DNA from: Bog-756 sp963812525
Lineage (GTDB): Bacteria; Actinomycetota; Acidimicrobiia; Acidimicrobiales; RAAP-2
Assembly (NCBI GenBank): GCA_963812525.1
Contig: CAWEVL010000011.1
Coordinates: 868,001 to 932,000, forward strand
Direction of reading: 5' to 3'
DNA: 64,000 nt
Shown: piece after piece, positions 8,989 through 16,678 of the stretch
Layout: every line of letters begins with the position of its first letter
Numbering within the stretch: the first letter of the stretch is position 1
The notes under the pieces: generated by a model
Seen by the model: the letters and a program-made list of their open reading frames with translations, nothing else
Database searches by the model: none
Told to the model about the DNA's origin: nothing
Made by a program: the position numbers and the translations under genes

Positions 8989-9007
8989 GCGGTGTCCTAT
9001 GTCCTGA
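8989..9007. repeat. subterminal IS repeat, copy 2
   Basis: The 19 bases GCGGTGTCCTATGTCCTGA form the second copy of the repeat, 35 bp from the first and closer to the IS terminus. Confidence 0.5.
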
Positions 9008-9018
9008 ATTCACACACC

Positions 9019-9028
9019 TTCACCCGCT
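9019..9028 (+). tRNA. tRNA-Gly(TCC), displaced 3' part
   Basis: TT completes the T stem of the 5' part at 8376-8436, CACCCGC pairs perfectly with its GCGGGTG acceptor strand, and T is the expected glycine discriminator base. CCA is not encoded. The segment has no meaning on its own; it is listed because it shows that the IS remnant split a tRNA gene. Confidence 0.7.
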
Positions 9029-9184
9029 CCCTTTACCCGCTCTCGCCCTGGCGCCGGCAGAAGCCCGGGCCCCGTCGGACAGGCGGGATCCGTCCCCTGA
9101 TGACCTCGTCGGGCTCGGCCCTGGAACCGACAGCCGATCACGCAGCGTGGCCTCGGAGCGCATCGACGCACCACCTATGTCATC

Positions 9185-10243
9185 ATGAGTGCGATGCTGG
9201 CGGTCACTTTGGCGGACCTGGCGTATCGATACCGGCAATTCCTGATTGCCGTGTTCGGCGCCGGGGTGGTCATGGCCATGGCCCTGTTGATGGCCGGGCT
9301 GGCCCAGGGTTTCTCCACCGAGACGATCCAGACCGTCAATGGCGTGGGCGCCGAACGGTGGGTGATCACCGCCAACTCGAGCGGGCGGATCGCGGCCGTA
9401 GGTGTGTTCCCTCAGGCGGACGTGGCCCGGATCGCCCACGCCTCCGGGGTCACCCGGTCCGACCCTCTGGCCATCCTTCCCCAGGAGGTGCTCCGGGTCG
9501 GCGGGAGGAACAGGACGGTCAACGTGATGGGCGTCCAGGTCGGTGGGTTGGGCGACCCTCAGGTGACCTCGGGCCGGCCCCTCAGCGGGAGCCACCAGGT
9601 GGTCCTGAATGCCGCCGTCGGCGTGCCGGTCGGTCGCACCGTACGCATGGGTCCTACCGAGTTCCGGGTGGTCGGAGAGGTAGACAACCGGACGCTGCTC
9701 GGCGGAACGTCCATGGTCTACATGTCGCTCCATGACGCGCAGGCCCTCACCCTGGGCGGCCGGGCGCTGGTCACTGCGGCCGTCACCCAAGGCGTTCCCC
9801 GCACCGTTCCGGCCGGCCTGGAGGTGCTCACCAACCAGCAAGTCGAACAGAACACGCTCCAGGCCCTGGGCCCGGGTGTGTCATCCATCAACAACTCCAA
9901 GATCCTGATGTGGGTCATCGCCGGCATCATCATCGCCGCCCTGCTCTACGTCTCCGCCCTCCAGCGCGTCAGAGACTTCGCCGTGTTGAAGGCCCTCGGT
10001 TCTTCGTCGGCGGCACTGCTGGGCAGTCTGGCCATGCAGGCCGTGCTGGTGGCCCTCGGGGCCGCCGCCTTCGGCATGGTGATCTCGAACTTCATGGGCG
10101 GTGTGTTCCAGCAGACCGTGGACATCCCGGCCAGCGCCTACTACTCGTTGCCGGTCATCGCCATCGTGGTGGGACTGCTGTCGAGTCTGGTGGCCCTGCG
10201 CCAGGCCACCGGTGCCGATCCCGCAGCGGCGTTCGGAGGCTGA
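9185..10243 (+). CDS. FtsX/MacB-type ABC transporter permease
   Basis: A 352-residue membrane protein with the FtsX layout: one N-terminal helix (about 14-40), a large extracytoplasmic domain of roughly 200 residues, and three C-terminal helices (about 237-257, 281-304 and 318-340). The pattern ALQRVRDFAVLKALG between helices 2 and 3 is typical of these permeases. Such proteins are mechanotransmission-type permeases rather than simple pumps and act in envelope or lipoprotein processes. The ATPase gene starts 3 bases after its stop, so the two form one transporter. Confidence 0.82.
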   Translation: MSAMLAVTLADLAYRYRQFLIAVFGAGVVMAMALLMAGLAQGFSTETIQTVNGVGAERWVITANSSGRIAAVGVFPQADVARIAHASGVTRSDPLAILPQEVLRVGGRNRTVNVMGVQVGGLGDPQVTSGRPLSGSHQVVLNAAVGVPVGRTVRMGPTEFRVVGEVDNRTLLGGTSMVYMSLHDAQALTLGGRALVTAAVTQGVPRTVPAGLEVLTNQQVEQNTLQALGPGVSSINNSKILMWVIAGIIIAALLYVSALQRVRDFAVLKALGSSSAALLGSLAMQAVLVALGAAAFGMVISNFMGGVFQQTVDIPASAYYSLPVIAIVVGLLSSLVALRQATGADPAAAFGG

Positions 10244-10246
10244 GTG

Positions 10247-11212
10247 ATGGCCACTCTCGTCGCCGACCAGTTGACCATGGAGTTCAACTCAGGGGGCTAC
10301 AAGGTCCGACCCCTGCACGACTTCTCCTTCCAGGCCGCTGACGGCGAGCTGGTGGTGCTGCTCGGTCCCTCGGGCTGTGGCAAGACCACGCTCCTGTCGT
10401 GTCTGGCCGGACTGCTCTCGCCGACCAGCGGTTCCATCGCCTTCGACGGGACCAAGGTGACCGAGCTCACCGGAGCGGACCTGTCGCAGTACCGACGCCA
10501 GACCGTCGGGGTGGTGTTCCAGGCCTTCAATCTGATCCCGAGCCTCAACGCCCGGGCCAATGTCATGGTTCCTCTTCGGTTGGCGGGGGTGGGCCGCCGG
10601 GCGGCCCAGCATCGGGCCGACCTCTTGTTGGAGGAGGTGGGCCTCGGGGAACGGGGCCACCACCGACCTGGTCAGATGTCCGGAGGCCAGCAGCAGCGTG
10701 TGGCCATTGCCCGGGCCCTGGTCCAAGACCCTCCTTTGGTACTGGCCGACGAGCCCACCGCCCATCTCGACTACATCCAGGTCGAGGGGATCCTCCGCCT
10801 GTTGCGCACCATCGCCGCTCCGGGCCGCATCGTGGTGGTGGCCACCCACGACGACCGAATCACCCAGCTGGCCGACAACGTGGTCGAGCTGGTGCCCCAC
10901 CTCCCCGACGTCGAGCGCGAGCCTCAACGGGTGGAGCTCACCGCCGGACACGTCCTGTTCCACCAGGGCGACGGCAGCGATCTGGTCTACCTGGTGGAAT
11001 CCGGCGAGGTGGAGATTTTCCGAGAGATGGCCGACGGTGGCGAGCAGCAACTGGCACTCATCGGACCGGGCAACTACTTCGGCGAGCTCGGCCCTCTGCT
11101 CAATCTCCCCCGCAGCGCATCGGCCCGGGCCCGGACCGATGCCGAGCTGACCGGCTATTCGAGTCGGCTGTTCCGGGGGCTGCATCCGGACGGCCGCGAC
11201 TCCGGAGGCTGA
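10247..11212 (+). CDS. ABC transporter ATPase fused to a cyclic-nucleotide-binding-like domain
   Basis: A 321-residue protein. Residues 1 to about 220 form a complete ABC ATPase of the MacB/LolD type: Walker A GPSGCGKTT, Q loop VFQAFN, signature MSGGQQQR, Walker B VLADEPT, H loop VATHDD. After a short linker, residues about 230-310 fold like a cNMP-binding domain, with the beta pattern LVYLVESGEVEIF and a phosphate-binding-cassette-like FGELGPLLNLPRSASA. GGAGG at 10235-10239 supports ATG 10247. The added domain suggests that transporter activity is gated by a ligand such as cAMP or c-di-nucleotide, or serves in protein contacts; this is inference. The C-terminus ends abruptly after YSSRLFRGLH, so a frame error there is possible. 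Confidence 0.82.
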   Translation: MATLVADQLTMEFNSGGYKVRPLHDFSFQAADGELVVLLGPSGCGKTTLLSCLAGLLSPTSGSIAFDGTKVTELTGADLSQYRRQTVGVVFQAFNLIPSLNARANVMVPLRLAGVGRRAAQHRADLLLEEVGLGERGHHRPGQMSGGQQQRVAIARALVQDPPLVLADEPTAHLDYIQVEGILRLLRTIAAPGRIVVVATHDDRITQLADNVVELVPHLPDVEREPQRVELTAGHVLFHQGDGSDLVYLVESGEVEIFREMADGGEQQLALIGPGNYFGELGPLLNLPRSASARARTDAELTGYSSRLFRGLHPDGRDSGG

Positions 11213-11315
11213 TCGTCAGTCGGAGGCACGGTGGCCGGTGCTCGGCCATCTCGTTGCCGACGACCGGCGTGCCCTAGCCTCGGCGACGCCGACCGTTCGA
11301 GAGGCGCCACTTCCG

Positions 11316-11711
11316 ATGCACATTCCCCTCCCCTTCCACGAGAAGACCACCACCGTCGCCGTCTCCACCGGCGAGCTTCCCGACGTCGAGGTGGTCGAAT
11401 CCCTCCTGGAGGAGGTCTACGCCACCTATCGCACCCTCGACGAGGGGGCAGTGGCCGACTACATTCCCGCGCTCGTCGGGCTGCCGGGCAAGAGCGGGGT
11501 CAGCGGGGGCATCGTGACCATCGCCCCGGGCAAGGGAGGAATGGGGACCTTCTCCCCACCGCTGGACGCCGCCGGCAACAGCGTGCGGGGTCAGCGGGCC
11601 ACCCGCCATCTGGCCGAGACGCTGGGCCTCAACGTCTTCGCCTCCAAGCCCCCCGAGCCCGCCCGTCCGGTCCCGCCCGTCCCGCCCGTCGGGTCCGGCG
11701 CCTCCGGCTGA
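11316..11711 (+). pseudogene. glutaminase with large internal in-frame deletion
   Basis: A 131-residue ORF. The first part (EEVYATYRTLDEG, VADYIPAL) matches the extreme N-terminus of bacterial glutaminases. It is joined directly, near base 11474, to their C-terminal region (GLPGKSGVSGGI, FSPPLDAAGNSVRG, LGLNVF). Roughly 190-200 residues in between are missing, including the Ser-x-x-Lys active site, so it cannot hydrolyse glutamine. The reading frame is kept across the junction. It ends in a Pro/Val-rich tail. GAGAGG precedes ATG 11316; the ORF can extend to 11238. It could be a true deletion or an assembly collapse. Confidence 0.7.
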
Positions 11712-11887
11712 CTCGGCCGACCATCCGGCCCGGCTCGCCCAGAAGTCCCTGGTGGCCGAAGTCGGGGACCTCGGGCCGGGCCCCCTCCGGACCGATCCGG
11801 CCACGCCCCGAGGGGATGCCGCGGGTCCCAACGCACCTCGCAGACGCGGTGCCGGCAAACATGCAGTGAAGTGCGGACGAGCGCACG

Positions 11888-13417
11888 GTGCTCAAGAAAG
11901 TCCTGGCGGGGGCCGATACCCGGAGGGTGAAGTTCGACCGCAACCGGCCCATGGAGCATCAATTCCGTGAGGGGCTGATCTCGGGATTGATCGCCGTGTC
12001 GATCATCATCCCCCTCCTGGTCACCGTCAACTTCGTAGGACACCGCCCCATTCGGTGGGCCTACGTCGACGCCGCAGTGGCCTGTGTCCTCGTCTCGGTC
12101 GTCTACGCCGCCTTCTTCATGGTCCTGACCTCCAAGAAGTTCGACATCGCCACCCGCGCCGGGATGGTCTTCGTGATGGTGTGCCTGGCCATGGCCGCCC
12201 TCGGGCTCATCGAACTCGGCTCGTCGACCACCTTCGGGACCTACACGCCGGCGATGATGGTCGGGGTCATCTTCATCAGCATCATCGGCGACCGGTGGAT
12301 GCGGATCGGGATCGACGGGTTCACCATCGTCCTCATCGGTGTGGTCAGTTGGGTCGGGGGCGTGCGCGGCTCCGATCTGGTGGCCGTGGAGCTGGTCTAC
12401 GCCTCGACCATCGTCATCATCACCTGGATCGCCGCCCGGACGGTGGGGTCACTGAATCAGAACGTCAACTTCCGGCACGCCGTCAACACCCTCACCGAGG
12501 CCATCGACGGCGGAGACCCTGGGGATGCCACCACCAACGCCGACGACATCGCCGACGTGATCCGACGCGGTCTCCCCGTGGTGTCCGACATCATCCCGGC
12601 CGACCGGGTGGCGGTCTTCGCCCGCAACGGCCGGGTGGGGCGGTTCACCAACCTGGGTACCTGGCCCGACCTCCGGGACGCCGCCACCGATCTGGCCGAC
12701 CTGTCCGAACTGCCCCAGGCCCTCCGGGCCGATGCCGTAGTGGTCAGCCCGGCCCACTGTGTCATCCCGATCGGCTACTGCACCGAAGGGGAGCTGGTCC
12801 TGGTGGTGGCCCGAAAGGATGCCGGGGGCTCAGCCCAGGTCCGGACCGAGGAGGGTGCCGCCCTCATCGCGGCGGCATTTCTGCGGGTGACCAGCCGGGC
12901 CAACTTCGTGAGCGGCCTGCAGGCCGAGAGCCGCACCGACCCCTTGACCGGGCTGGCCAACCGGCGCACGCTCTACGAGCGCATCGAGATCGAGATGGAG
13001 CATGCCCTCCGGTCCGACACCCCCCTGACCGTGGCCATGGTCGACCTCGACCACTTCAAGCACTACAACGACCAGTTCGGCCACGTGGCCGGGGACACCC
13101 TGCTGCGCTCCATCGCCGCGTTGATGGTGTCCAACATCAGAGGTCAGGACCTGGTGGTTCGCTACGGCGGGGAGGAGTTCTGTCTCGTCCTCCCCGAGAC
13201 CGACATCCTGGGTGGCCACCACCTCCTCGACAAGCTCCGCGAGGGCGGCCGGGACGCCACCACCGACTTCGGCATCACGCTGTCCGCCGGCCTGACCAGC
13301 TGGGACGGGATCGAGGACATCACGTCGCTCATCGAACGGGCCGACCAGGCGCTCTACCGGGCCAAGGAGTCCGGACGGAACCGCGTGGTCTCCATCCAGT
13401 CCTTCACCGAGTTCTGA
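11888..13417 (+). CDS. membrane-bound diguanylate cyclase (GGDEF)
   Basis: A 509-residue protein. Six predicted membrane helices fill residues about 28-190, followed by a GAF-like sensory region (about 200-340) and a C-terminal GGDEF domain. The active-site motif is GGEEF (427-431), and the preceding RGQD (418-421) is at the correct distance to be a product-inhibition I-site. DPLTGLANRR and VDLDHFKHYND mark the domain start. It should make c-di-GMP from two GTP and be feedback-inhibited. No EAL or HD-GYP partner is in the window. GTG 11888 is used; no clear ribosome binding site is seen. Confidence 0.87.
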   Translation: MLKKVLAGADTRRVKFDRNRPMEHQFREGLISGLIAVSIIIPLLVTVNFVGHRPIRWAYVDAAVACVLVSVVYAAFFMVLTSKKFDIATRAGMVFVMVCLAMAALGLIELGSSTTFGTYTPAMMVGVIFISIIGDRWMRIGIDGFTIVLIGVVSWVGGVRGSDLVAVELVYASTIVIITWIAARTVGSLNQNVNFRHAVNTLTEAIDGGDPGDATTNADDIADVIRRGLPVVSDIIPADRVAVFARNGRVGRFTNLGTWPDLRDAATDLADLSELPQALRADAVVVSPAHCVIPIGYCTEGELVLVVARKDAGGSAQVRTEEGAALIAAAFLRVTSRANFVSGLQAESRTDPLTGLANRRTLYERIEIEMEHALRSDTPLTVAMVDLDHFKHYNDQFGHVAGDTLLRSIAALMVSNIRGQDLVVRYGGEEFCLVLPETDILGGHHLLDKLREGGRDATTDFGITLSAGLTSWDGIEDITSLIERADQALYRAKESGRNRVVSIQSFTEF

Positions 13418-13464
13418 TCGCGCCCGGCCGCCGGGCCGGGGACCATGGCGTCGGGCCCGGGGGC

Positions 13465-13635
13465 TCAGTCGCCCTGCCGCAGTACCAGGTAGACACTGTC
13501 GTCGACGGCGAACGAGTTGATCAGCTCGAACCCCTCGACGGCCGCCGCGTCCAGCCCCTGTTCCAACTCCAGGCGGCGCTCGTCCACCACCAGCCGCCCC
13601 CCGTGCACCCGGAGCACCCGGTGGCTGGCGCTCAC
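13465..13635 (-). CDS. small conserved-looking protein coupled to PIG-L deacetylase gene
   Basis: A 56-residue reading frame from GTG 13635 to TGA 13465. It opens SASHRVLRVHGGRLVV and ends GFELINSFAVDDSVYLVLRQ, a compact amphipathic pattern rather than random translation. Its GTG overlaps the TGA of the deacetylase gene (GTGA), the same arrangement as other coupled pairs in this window. The C-terminal pattern recalls small DUF4177-like proteins, but I cannot assign a family. Function unknown. Confidence 0.5.
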   Translation of the reverse strand: MSASHRVLRVHGGRLVVDERRLELEQGLDAAAVEGFELINSFAVDDSVYLVLRQGD

Positions 13636-14501
13636 CTCGGGACCACCCGGTCGAGTCCCGGGGGGTCGGCATCCGATCCCGCACCCCCGGTCGCGGTGGC
13701 ATCGCCCAGCAGCAGCGCCGGTTCCCAGTGCTCGGGCCCGGAGTCACGGGGCTCGGGTCGGATCCGGATGAACCACTCCCGTCCCCACACCAGCTCGAAC
13801 ACCTCGTCGGTCATCGACAGGAAGAAGCTGTCCTCGCTGATCTGGCTGACGTGGGCCCGCATGGCCCGGCGCTTGCGGTCGATCCACGGGACCACGTCCA
13901 CCGCGGTGGTGATGCGACTGGCCGGCTCACCCATCTCCTCCACTCCGTCGGCCACTGCCTCCGGTGGTTCCAGGTCGACGCCACCGGCCTCGCTCATCAG
14001 TTCCCCGACCTGGTCACGGTTCATGGTGGCGAAGTAGACGACGGGCGTCCCGGCCCGGTCGGCGGCCGCCATGCCGACCCGGTGCACCTGGATGTGGTCG
14101 GGATGCCCGTAGCCTCCGTGCTCGTCGTAGGTGACCAGCACGTCGGCCGACTCGCTGCCGAGAATGGCGGCCAGCGCCTCGCCGGCCTCGTCCACGTCGG
14201 CGGCGGCGAAGCTGCCGGCACGGTGGTTGGTGTCCTCGCCGGCCATACCCGAATCGAGGTAGTCGAGATAGACCTGCCGGGCCACACCGAGGATCCGGCA
14301 GGCCTCGTCGAGCTCGACCCTCCGCCGCTCGGCCAGCGTCTCGCCGGGTCCGAGCAGGCCCTCGGGGATCTCCCCCAGCTCGCCCCGGGTGGCGGTCACC
14401 AGCACCACCCGGTGACCCTGGTCCGAGAGCGAGGCCATGGTCCCCGCCGTGGCGATGGCCTCGTCGTCGGGGTGGGCGTGGAAGAACACGATCGTGGCCA
14501 T
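13632..14501 (-). CDS. PIG-L family deacetylase, MshB-like
   Basis: A 289-residue zinc deacetylase of the LmbE/PIG-L superfamily. The metal and base motif AHPDDE is at about residues 9-14 and the second metal motif GHPDH is near residue 135. RGELGEIPEGLLGPGETLAERRR and the YLDYLDSGM segment resemble MshB, which removes acetate from GlcNAc-inositol in mycothiol synthesis. Assignment within the family is not certain. ATG 14501 is chosen because TAGGGT (14509-14514) lies 7 bases upstream. A small gene follows with a GTGA overlap. Confidence 0.72.
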   Translation of the reverse strand: MATIVFFHAHPDDEAIATAGTMASLSDQGHRVVLVTATRGELGEIPEGLLGPGETLAERRRVELDEACRILGVARQVYLDYLDSGMAGEDTNHRAGSFAAADVDEAGEALAAILGSESADVLVTYDEHGGYGHPDHIQVHRVGMAAADRAGTPVVYFATMNRDQVGELMSEAGGVDLEPPEAVADGVEEMGEPASRITTAVDVVPWIDRKRRAMRAHVSQISEDSFFLSMTDEVFELVWGREWFIRIRPEPRDSGPEHWEPALLLGDATATGGAGSDADPPGLDRVVPR

Positions 14502-14508
14502 CACGGGC

Positions 14509-14514
14509 ACCCTA
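14509..14514 (-). promoter_or_regulatory. -10 box (TAGGGT) for the PIG-L gene
   Basis: On the minus strand TAGGGT lies 7 bases before ATG 14501, a leaderless arrangement that excludes the two upstream GTG codons. Confidence 0.45.
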
Positions 14515-14579
14515 CTGCCACCGTGGCGCCGACCGACCGGCCCACCGACCAGCTCCGGGTCGACGGCCCGGGCTGGTGG

Positions 14580-14927
14580 TCAGAGGAGAGGGAGCTGAGG
14601 GGCCTCGGCCAGCGAGAGCTCGCCGGAGGTGGCGTTGCGCCCGCCGGGCCGCGCCCCCTTCTTCTTGGTGACGGCGAAGATCCGCTCCGGACCGAACGAG
14701 CGGATCTTGTTCTCGCCCGGCCGGCCGCCGACCACCTCGATCGACTCCGTCCCGTTGTGGTGGTTCAGCACATGGGCCCGGAACCGCCACTCGGCGCCGC
14801 GGGCGGCCACGCCGGAGACCACCACGCGGTCGCCGGCCCGCAGGCCGTTCCACGCCTCCGAGCGCTCGAGGTGGTCGGACGCCTCGAGCGCGGCCCGGCG
14901 CACGGCGGACGTGCGGGCCCGGCTCAC
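14580..14927 (-). CDS. conserved actinobacterial-type protein of unknown function
   Basis: A 115-residue soluble protein. The central part (GDRVVVSGVAARGAEWRFRAHVLNH, split here as GDRVVVSG and EWRFRAHVLNH) has a small beta-barrel look, followed by VVGGRPGENKIRSFGPERIF and a basic KKKGARPGGR stretch. That could suit nucleic-acid or nucleotide binding, but I do not recognise the family with confidence. GTG 14927 overlaps the TGA of the DedA gene (GTGA), so translation is probably coupled. Confidence 0.6.
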   Translation of the reverse strand: MSRARTSAVRRAALEASDHLERSEAWNGLRAGDRVVVSGVAARGAEWRFRAHVLNHHNGTESIEVVGGRPGENKIRSFGPERIFAVTKKKGARPGGRNATSGELSLAEAPQLPLL

Positions 14928-15532
14928 CTCCGCTCCTCCCGGACCACCCGGATCCGGTGCCAGAACAGGACGGCCACGGCCATGACCACCAGCACGGCGG
15001 CCACGTAGCCGGCGTAGCTGAAGGCCTTGAGCACGTGGTGGTAGCTGGACCCGAGGGAGTAGCCCAGGCTGGTCAGGGCGGTGCACCAGATGGCACAGCC
15101 GATCACGGTGAACACCAGGAACTTGCCGAGGGCCATCTCCCCCAGGCCGGCGGCGAAGGACACGAAGGACCGGAGCAGGGGGACGAACCGGCCGAACAGG
15201 ACCACCGGCTCGCCCCGGCGGGCGAACCAGGCCTCGGCCCGGTCCAGGTCCTTGTGGGTCAGAAGCACGTACTTGCCCACCCGGTCGACCAGGGGTCGGC
15301 CCCCGTAGTAGCCGATCAGGTAGCCGGCCAGGGAGCCCAGCACCTCGGCCAGGGTGGCCACCAGGATCACCACCACCACGTTGAGGTGGTGGGGCTCGTT
15401 GGGGATCTGGCCGCTGGCCAGTACCCCGCCGTAGATGATGGCCACCTCGGCCCCCACCGGCAGGCCCATGGAGGAGATGAAGCTCAACACGAAGACGGCC
15501 AGGTAGCCCCAGGTCTCGAGAAAATGCTCCAT
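14924..15532 (-). CDS. DedA-family membrane protein
   Basis: A 202-residue membrane protein of the DedA/SNARE-associated family. ATG 15532 opens MEHFLETWGYLAVF. The family's conserved pieces are present: EVLGSLAGYLIGYYGGR, a reentrant-loop motif FGRFVPLLRSF with its arginines, and FAAGLGEM. DedA proteins act as undecaprenyl-phosphate or phospholipid flippases and support envelope homeostasis; the substrate here is not known. Much longer upstream reading frames in this frame are fortuitous. Confidence 0.85.
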   Translation of the reverse strand: MEHFLETWGYLAVFVLSFISSMGLPVGAEVAIIYGGVLASGQIPNEPHHLNVVVVILVATLAEVLGSLAGYLIGYYGGRPLVDRVGKYVLLTHKDLDRAEAWFARRGEPVVLFGRFVPLLRSFVSFAAGLGEMALGKFLVFTVIGCAIWCTALTSLGYSLGSSYHHVLKAFSYAGYVAAVLVVMAVAVLFWHRIRVVREERR

Positions 15533-15687
15533 AAGCCAACAATGTCTAGTCGGTCCCGCTCCCGCCCGGGGCAATGCCGGCCGGTGTCCGTGGTGCGGCC
15601 GTTCCCGGAGGTCGGACCGGTCTCCCGGCGGACGCGGGGCCCGGAGGCCCGCTGGGCAAACCAACCGGATCCTGGCCCGGGCTGCGG

Positions 15688-15693
15688 TACCGT
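15688..15693 (+). promoter_or_regulatory. -10 box (TACCGT) of a leaderless promoter
   Basis: TACCGT lies 7 bases before GTG 15701 and no ribosome binding site intervenes. Confidence 0.5.
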
Positions 15694-15700
15694 CACCTCC

Positions 15701-16669
15701 GTGGCCACCAACGACGGACTCGACTCGCCACCCCGGGAGTGGTGCGTGACGCCCGACGGCGTGGGGGTCGCCGTCTACGACTTCGGGGGCGTGGGCCCCG
15801 ACCTGCTGCTGGTCCACGCCACCGGCTTCTGCGCCGGGCCCTTCGGTCCGCTGGCCCGGTACCTGGCCGGCCGGTTCCACTGCTGGGGCCTGGACCTCCG
15901 CGGCCACGGCCTCTCTGACCGCCCGGCCGACGGCGACTTCGACTGGTCCGGATTCGCCACCGACGTCCTGACCGTCGTGGACCACCTGGGTCTGGACCAT
16001 CCCTTCGGGTTCGGACACTCGTGTGGAGGGGCCGCGGTCCTGCTGGCCGAACAGGCCCGTCCCGGACGGTTCCGGTCGCTCTACTGCTTCGAGCCGGTGG
16101 TCATGCCCGATGCCGCCCGGGCCCGCATCGCCGGGACGAACCCCCTGGCCGACGGCGCCCGGCGACGACGGGAGTCCTTTCCCTCGACCGGTGAGGCCCT
16201 GGCCAACTACGCCTCGAAGCCGCCCTACGGCGAGCTGGACCCCGAGGCCCTCCGCCTCTACGTGGAGACCGGCTTCGAATTCCTCCCGGCGGCAGAGGGT
16301 GGGGACGGACGGACCATCCGGCTCCGATGTCGGCGCCAGGACGAGGCCGCCGCCTTCACCGCCGCCGTCGACCACGACGCTTTCGCCCATCTCGGGGAGG
16401 TCGCCTGCCCGGTGACCCTGAGCTGCGGGGCGGAGACCGATGCCTTCGGGCCCCGCCTCATGCGGGCCGACGCCGAGCCCATCCGGCACGCCCGCGTCGA
16501 GGTCCTGCCGGACATGGGCCACTTCGGGCCCCTCCAGCGGCCGGCCGCCGTGGCCGCCTCGGTGCTGGAGGCCTTCGAGTCGACCGGGACCGACACAGGA
16601 CGTGCCGCTACCAGCCCGGCGGTGCCGGGAGGCCCGGTGAACCCCGGCGATGGCACACCCCCGTCGTAG
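15701..16669 (+). CDS. alpha/beta hydrolase
   Basis: A 322-residue alpha/beta-hydrolase fold protein. The oxyanion strand LLLVHATGFCAG, the LDLRGHGLSDRP loop and the nucleophile elbow GHSCGG (catalytic Ser) are in the usual order. CGAETDAF may supply the acid and DMGHFGPLQRP the catalytic His. The substrate is not predictable from sequence. The C-terminal 25 residues are low-complexity Pro/Gly/Thr. The TAG stop forms part of the -10 box of the next gene. Confidence 0.8.
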   Translation: MATNDGLDSPPREWCVTPDGVGVAVYDFGGVGPDLLLVHATGFCAGPFGPLARYLAGRFHCWGLDLRGHGLSDRPADGDFDWSGFATDVLTVVDHLGLDHPFGFGHSCGGAAVLLAEQARPGRFRSLYCFEPVVMPDAARARIAGTNPLADGARRRRESFPSTGEALANYASKPPYGELDPEALRLYVETGFEFLPAAEGGDGRTIRLRCRRQDEAAAFTAAVDHDAFAHLGEVACPVTLSCGAETDAFGPRLMRADAEPIRHARVEVLPDMGHFGPLQRPAAVAASVLEAFESTGTDTGRAATSPAVPGGPVNPGDGTPPS

Positions 16670-16672
16670 TCT
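16667..16672 (+). promoter_or_regulatory. -10 box (TAGTCT) overlapping an upstream stop codon
   Basis: TAGTCT lies 6 bases before GTG 16679. Its first three bases are the stop codon of the hydrolase gene, so the nuclease gene appears to have its own leaderless promoter within a tight gene pair. Confidence 0.5.
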
Positions 16673-16678
16673 GTACCC

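Larger units (their letters stand above)
8437..9018 (-). mobile_element. IS481-like element remnant inserted in tRNA-Gly
   Basis: This 582-bp segment separates the two tRNA parts. It carries the N-terminal two thirds of a transposase on the minus strand and one probable IS end, which on the minus strand begins TGTGTGAATTC near 9016. The other end is missing. The hexamer CACACC occurs at both borders (8436-8441 and 9013-9018); it could be a target duplication, but the tRNA does not need those bases, so the exact event is unclear. Confidence 0.65.

Noticed and set aside
8376..9028. A prophage or genomic island attachment site in tRNA-Gly
   Set aside because: No integrase gene is present and the 3' end of the tRNA is not regenerated; the insert is a short IS remnant.
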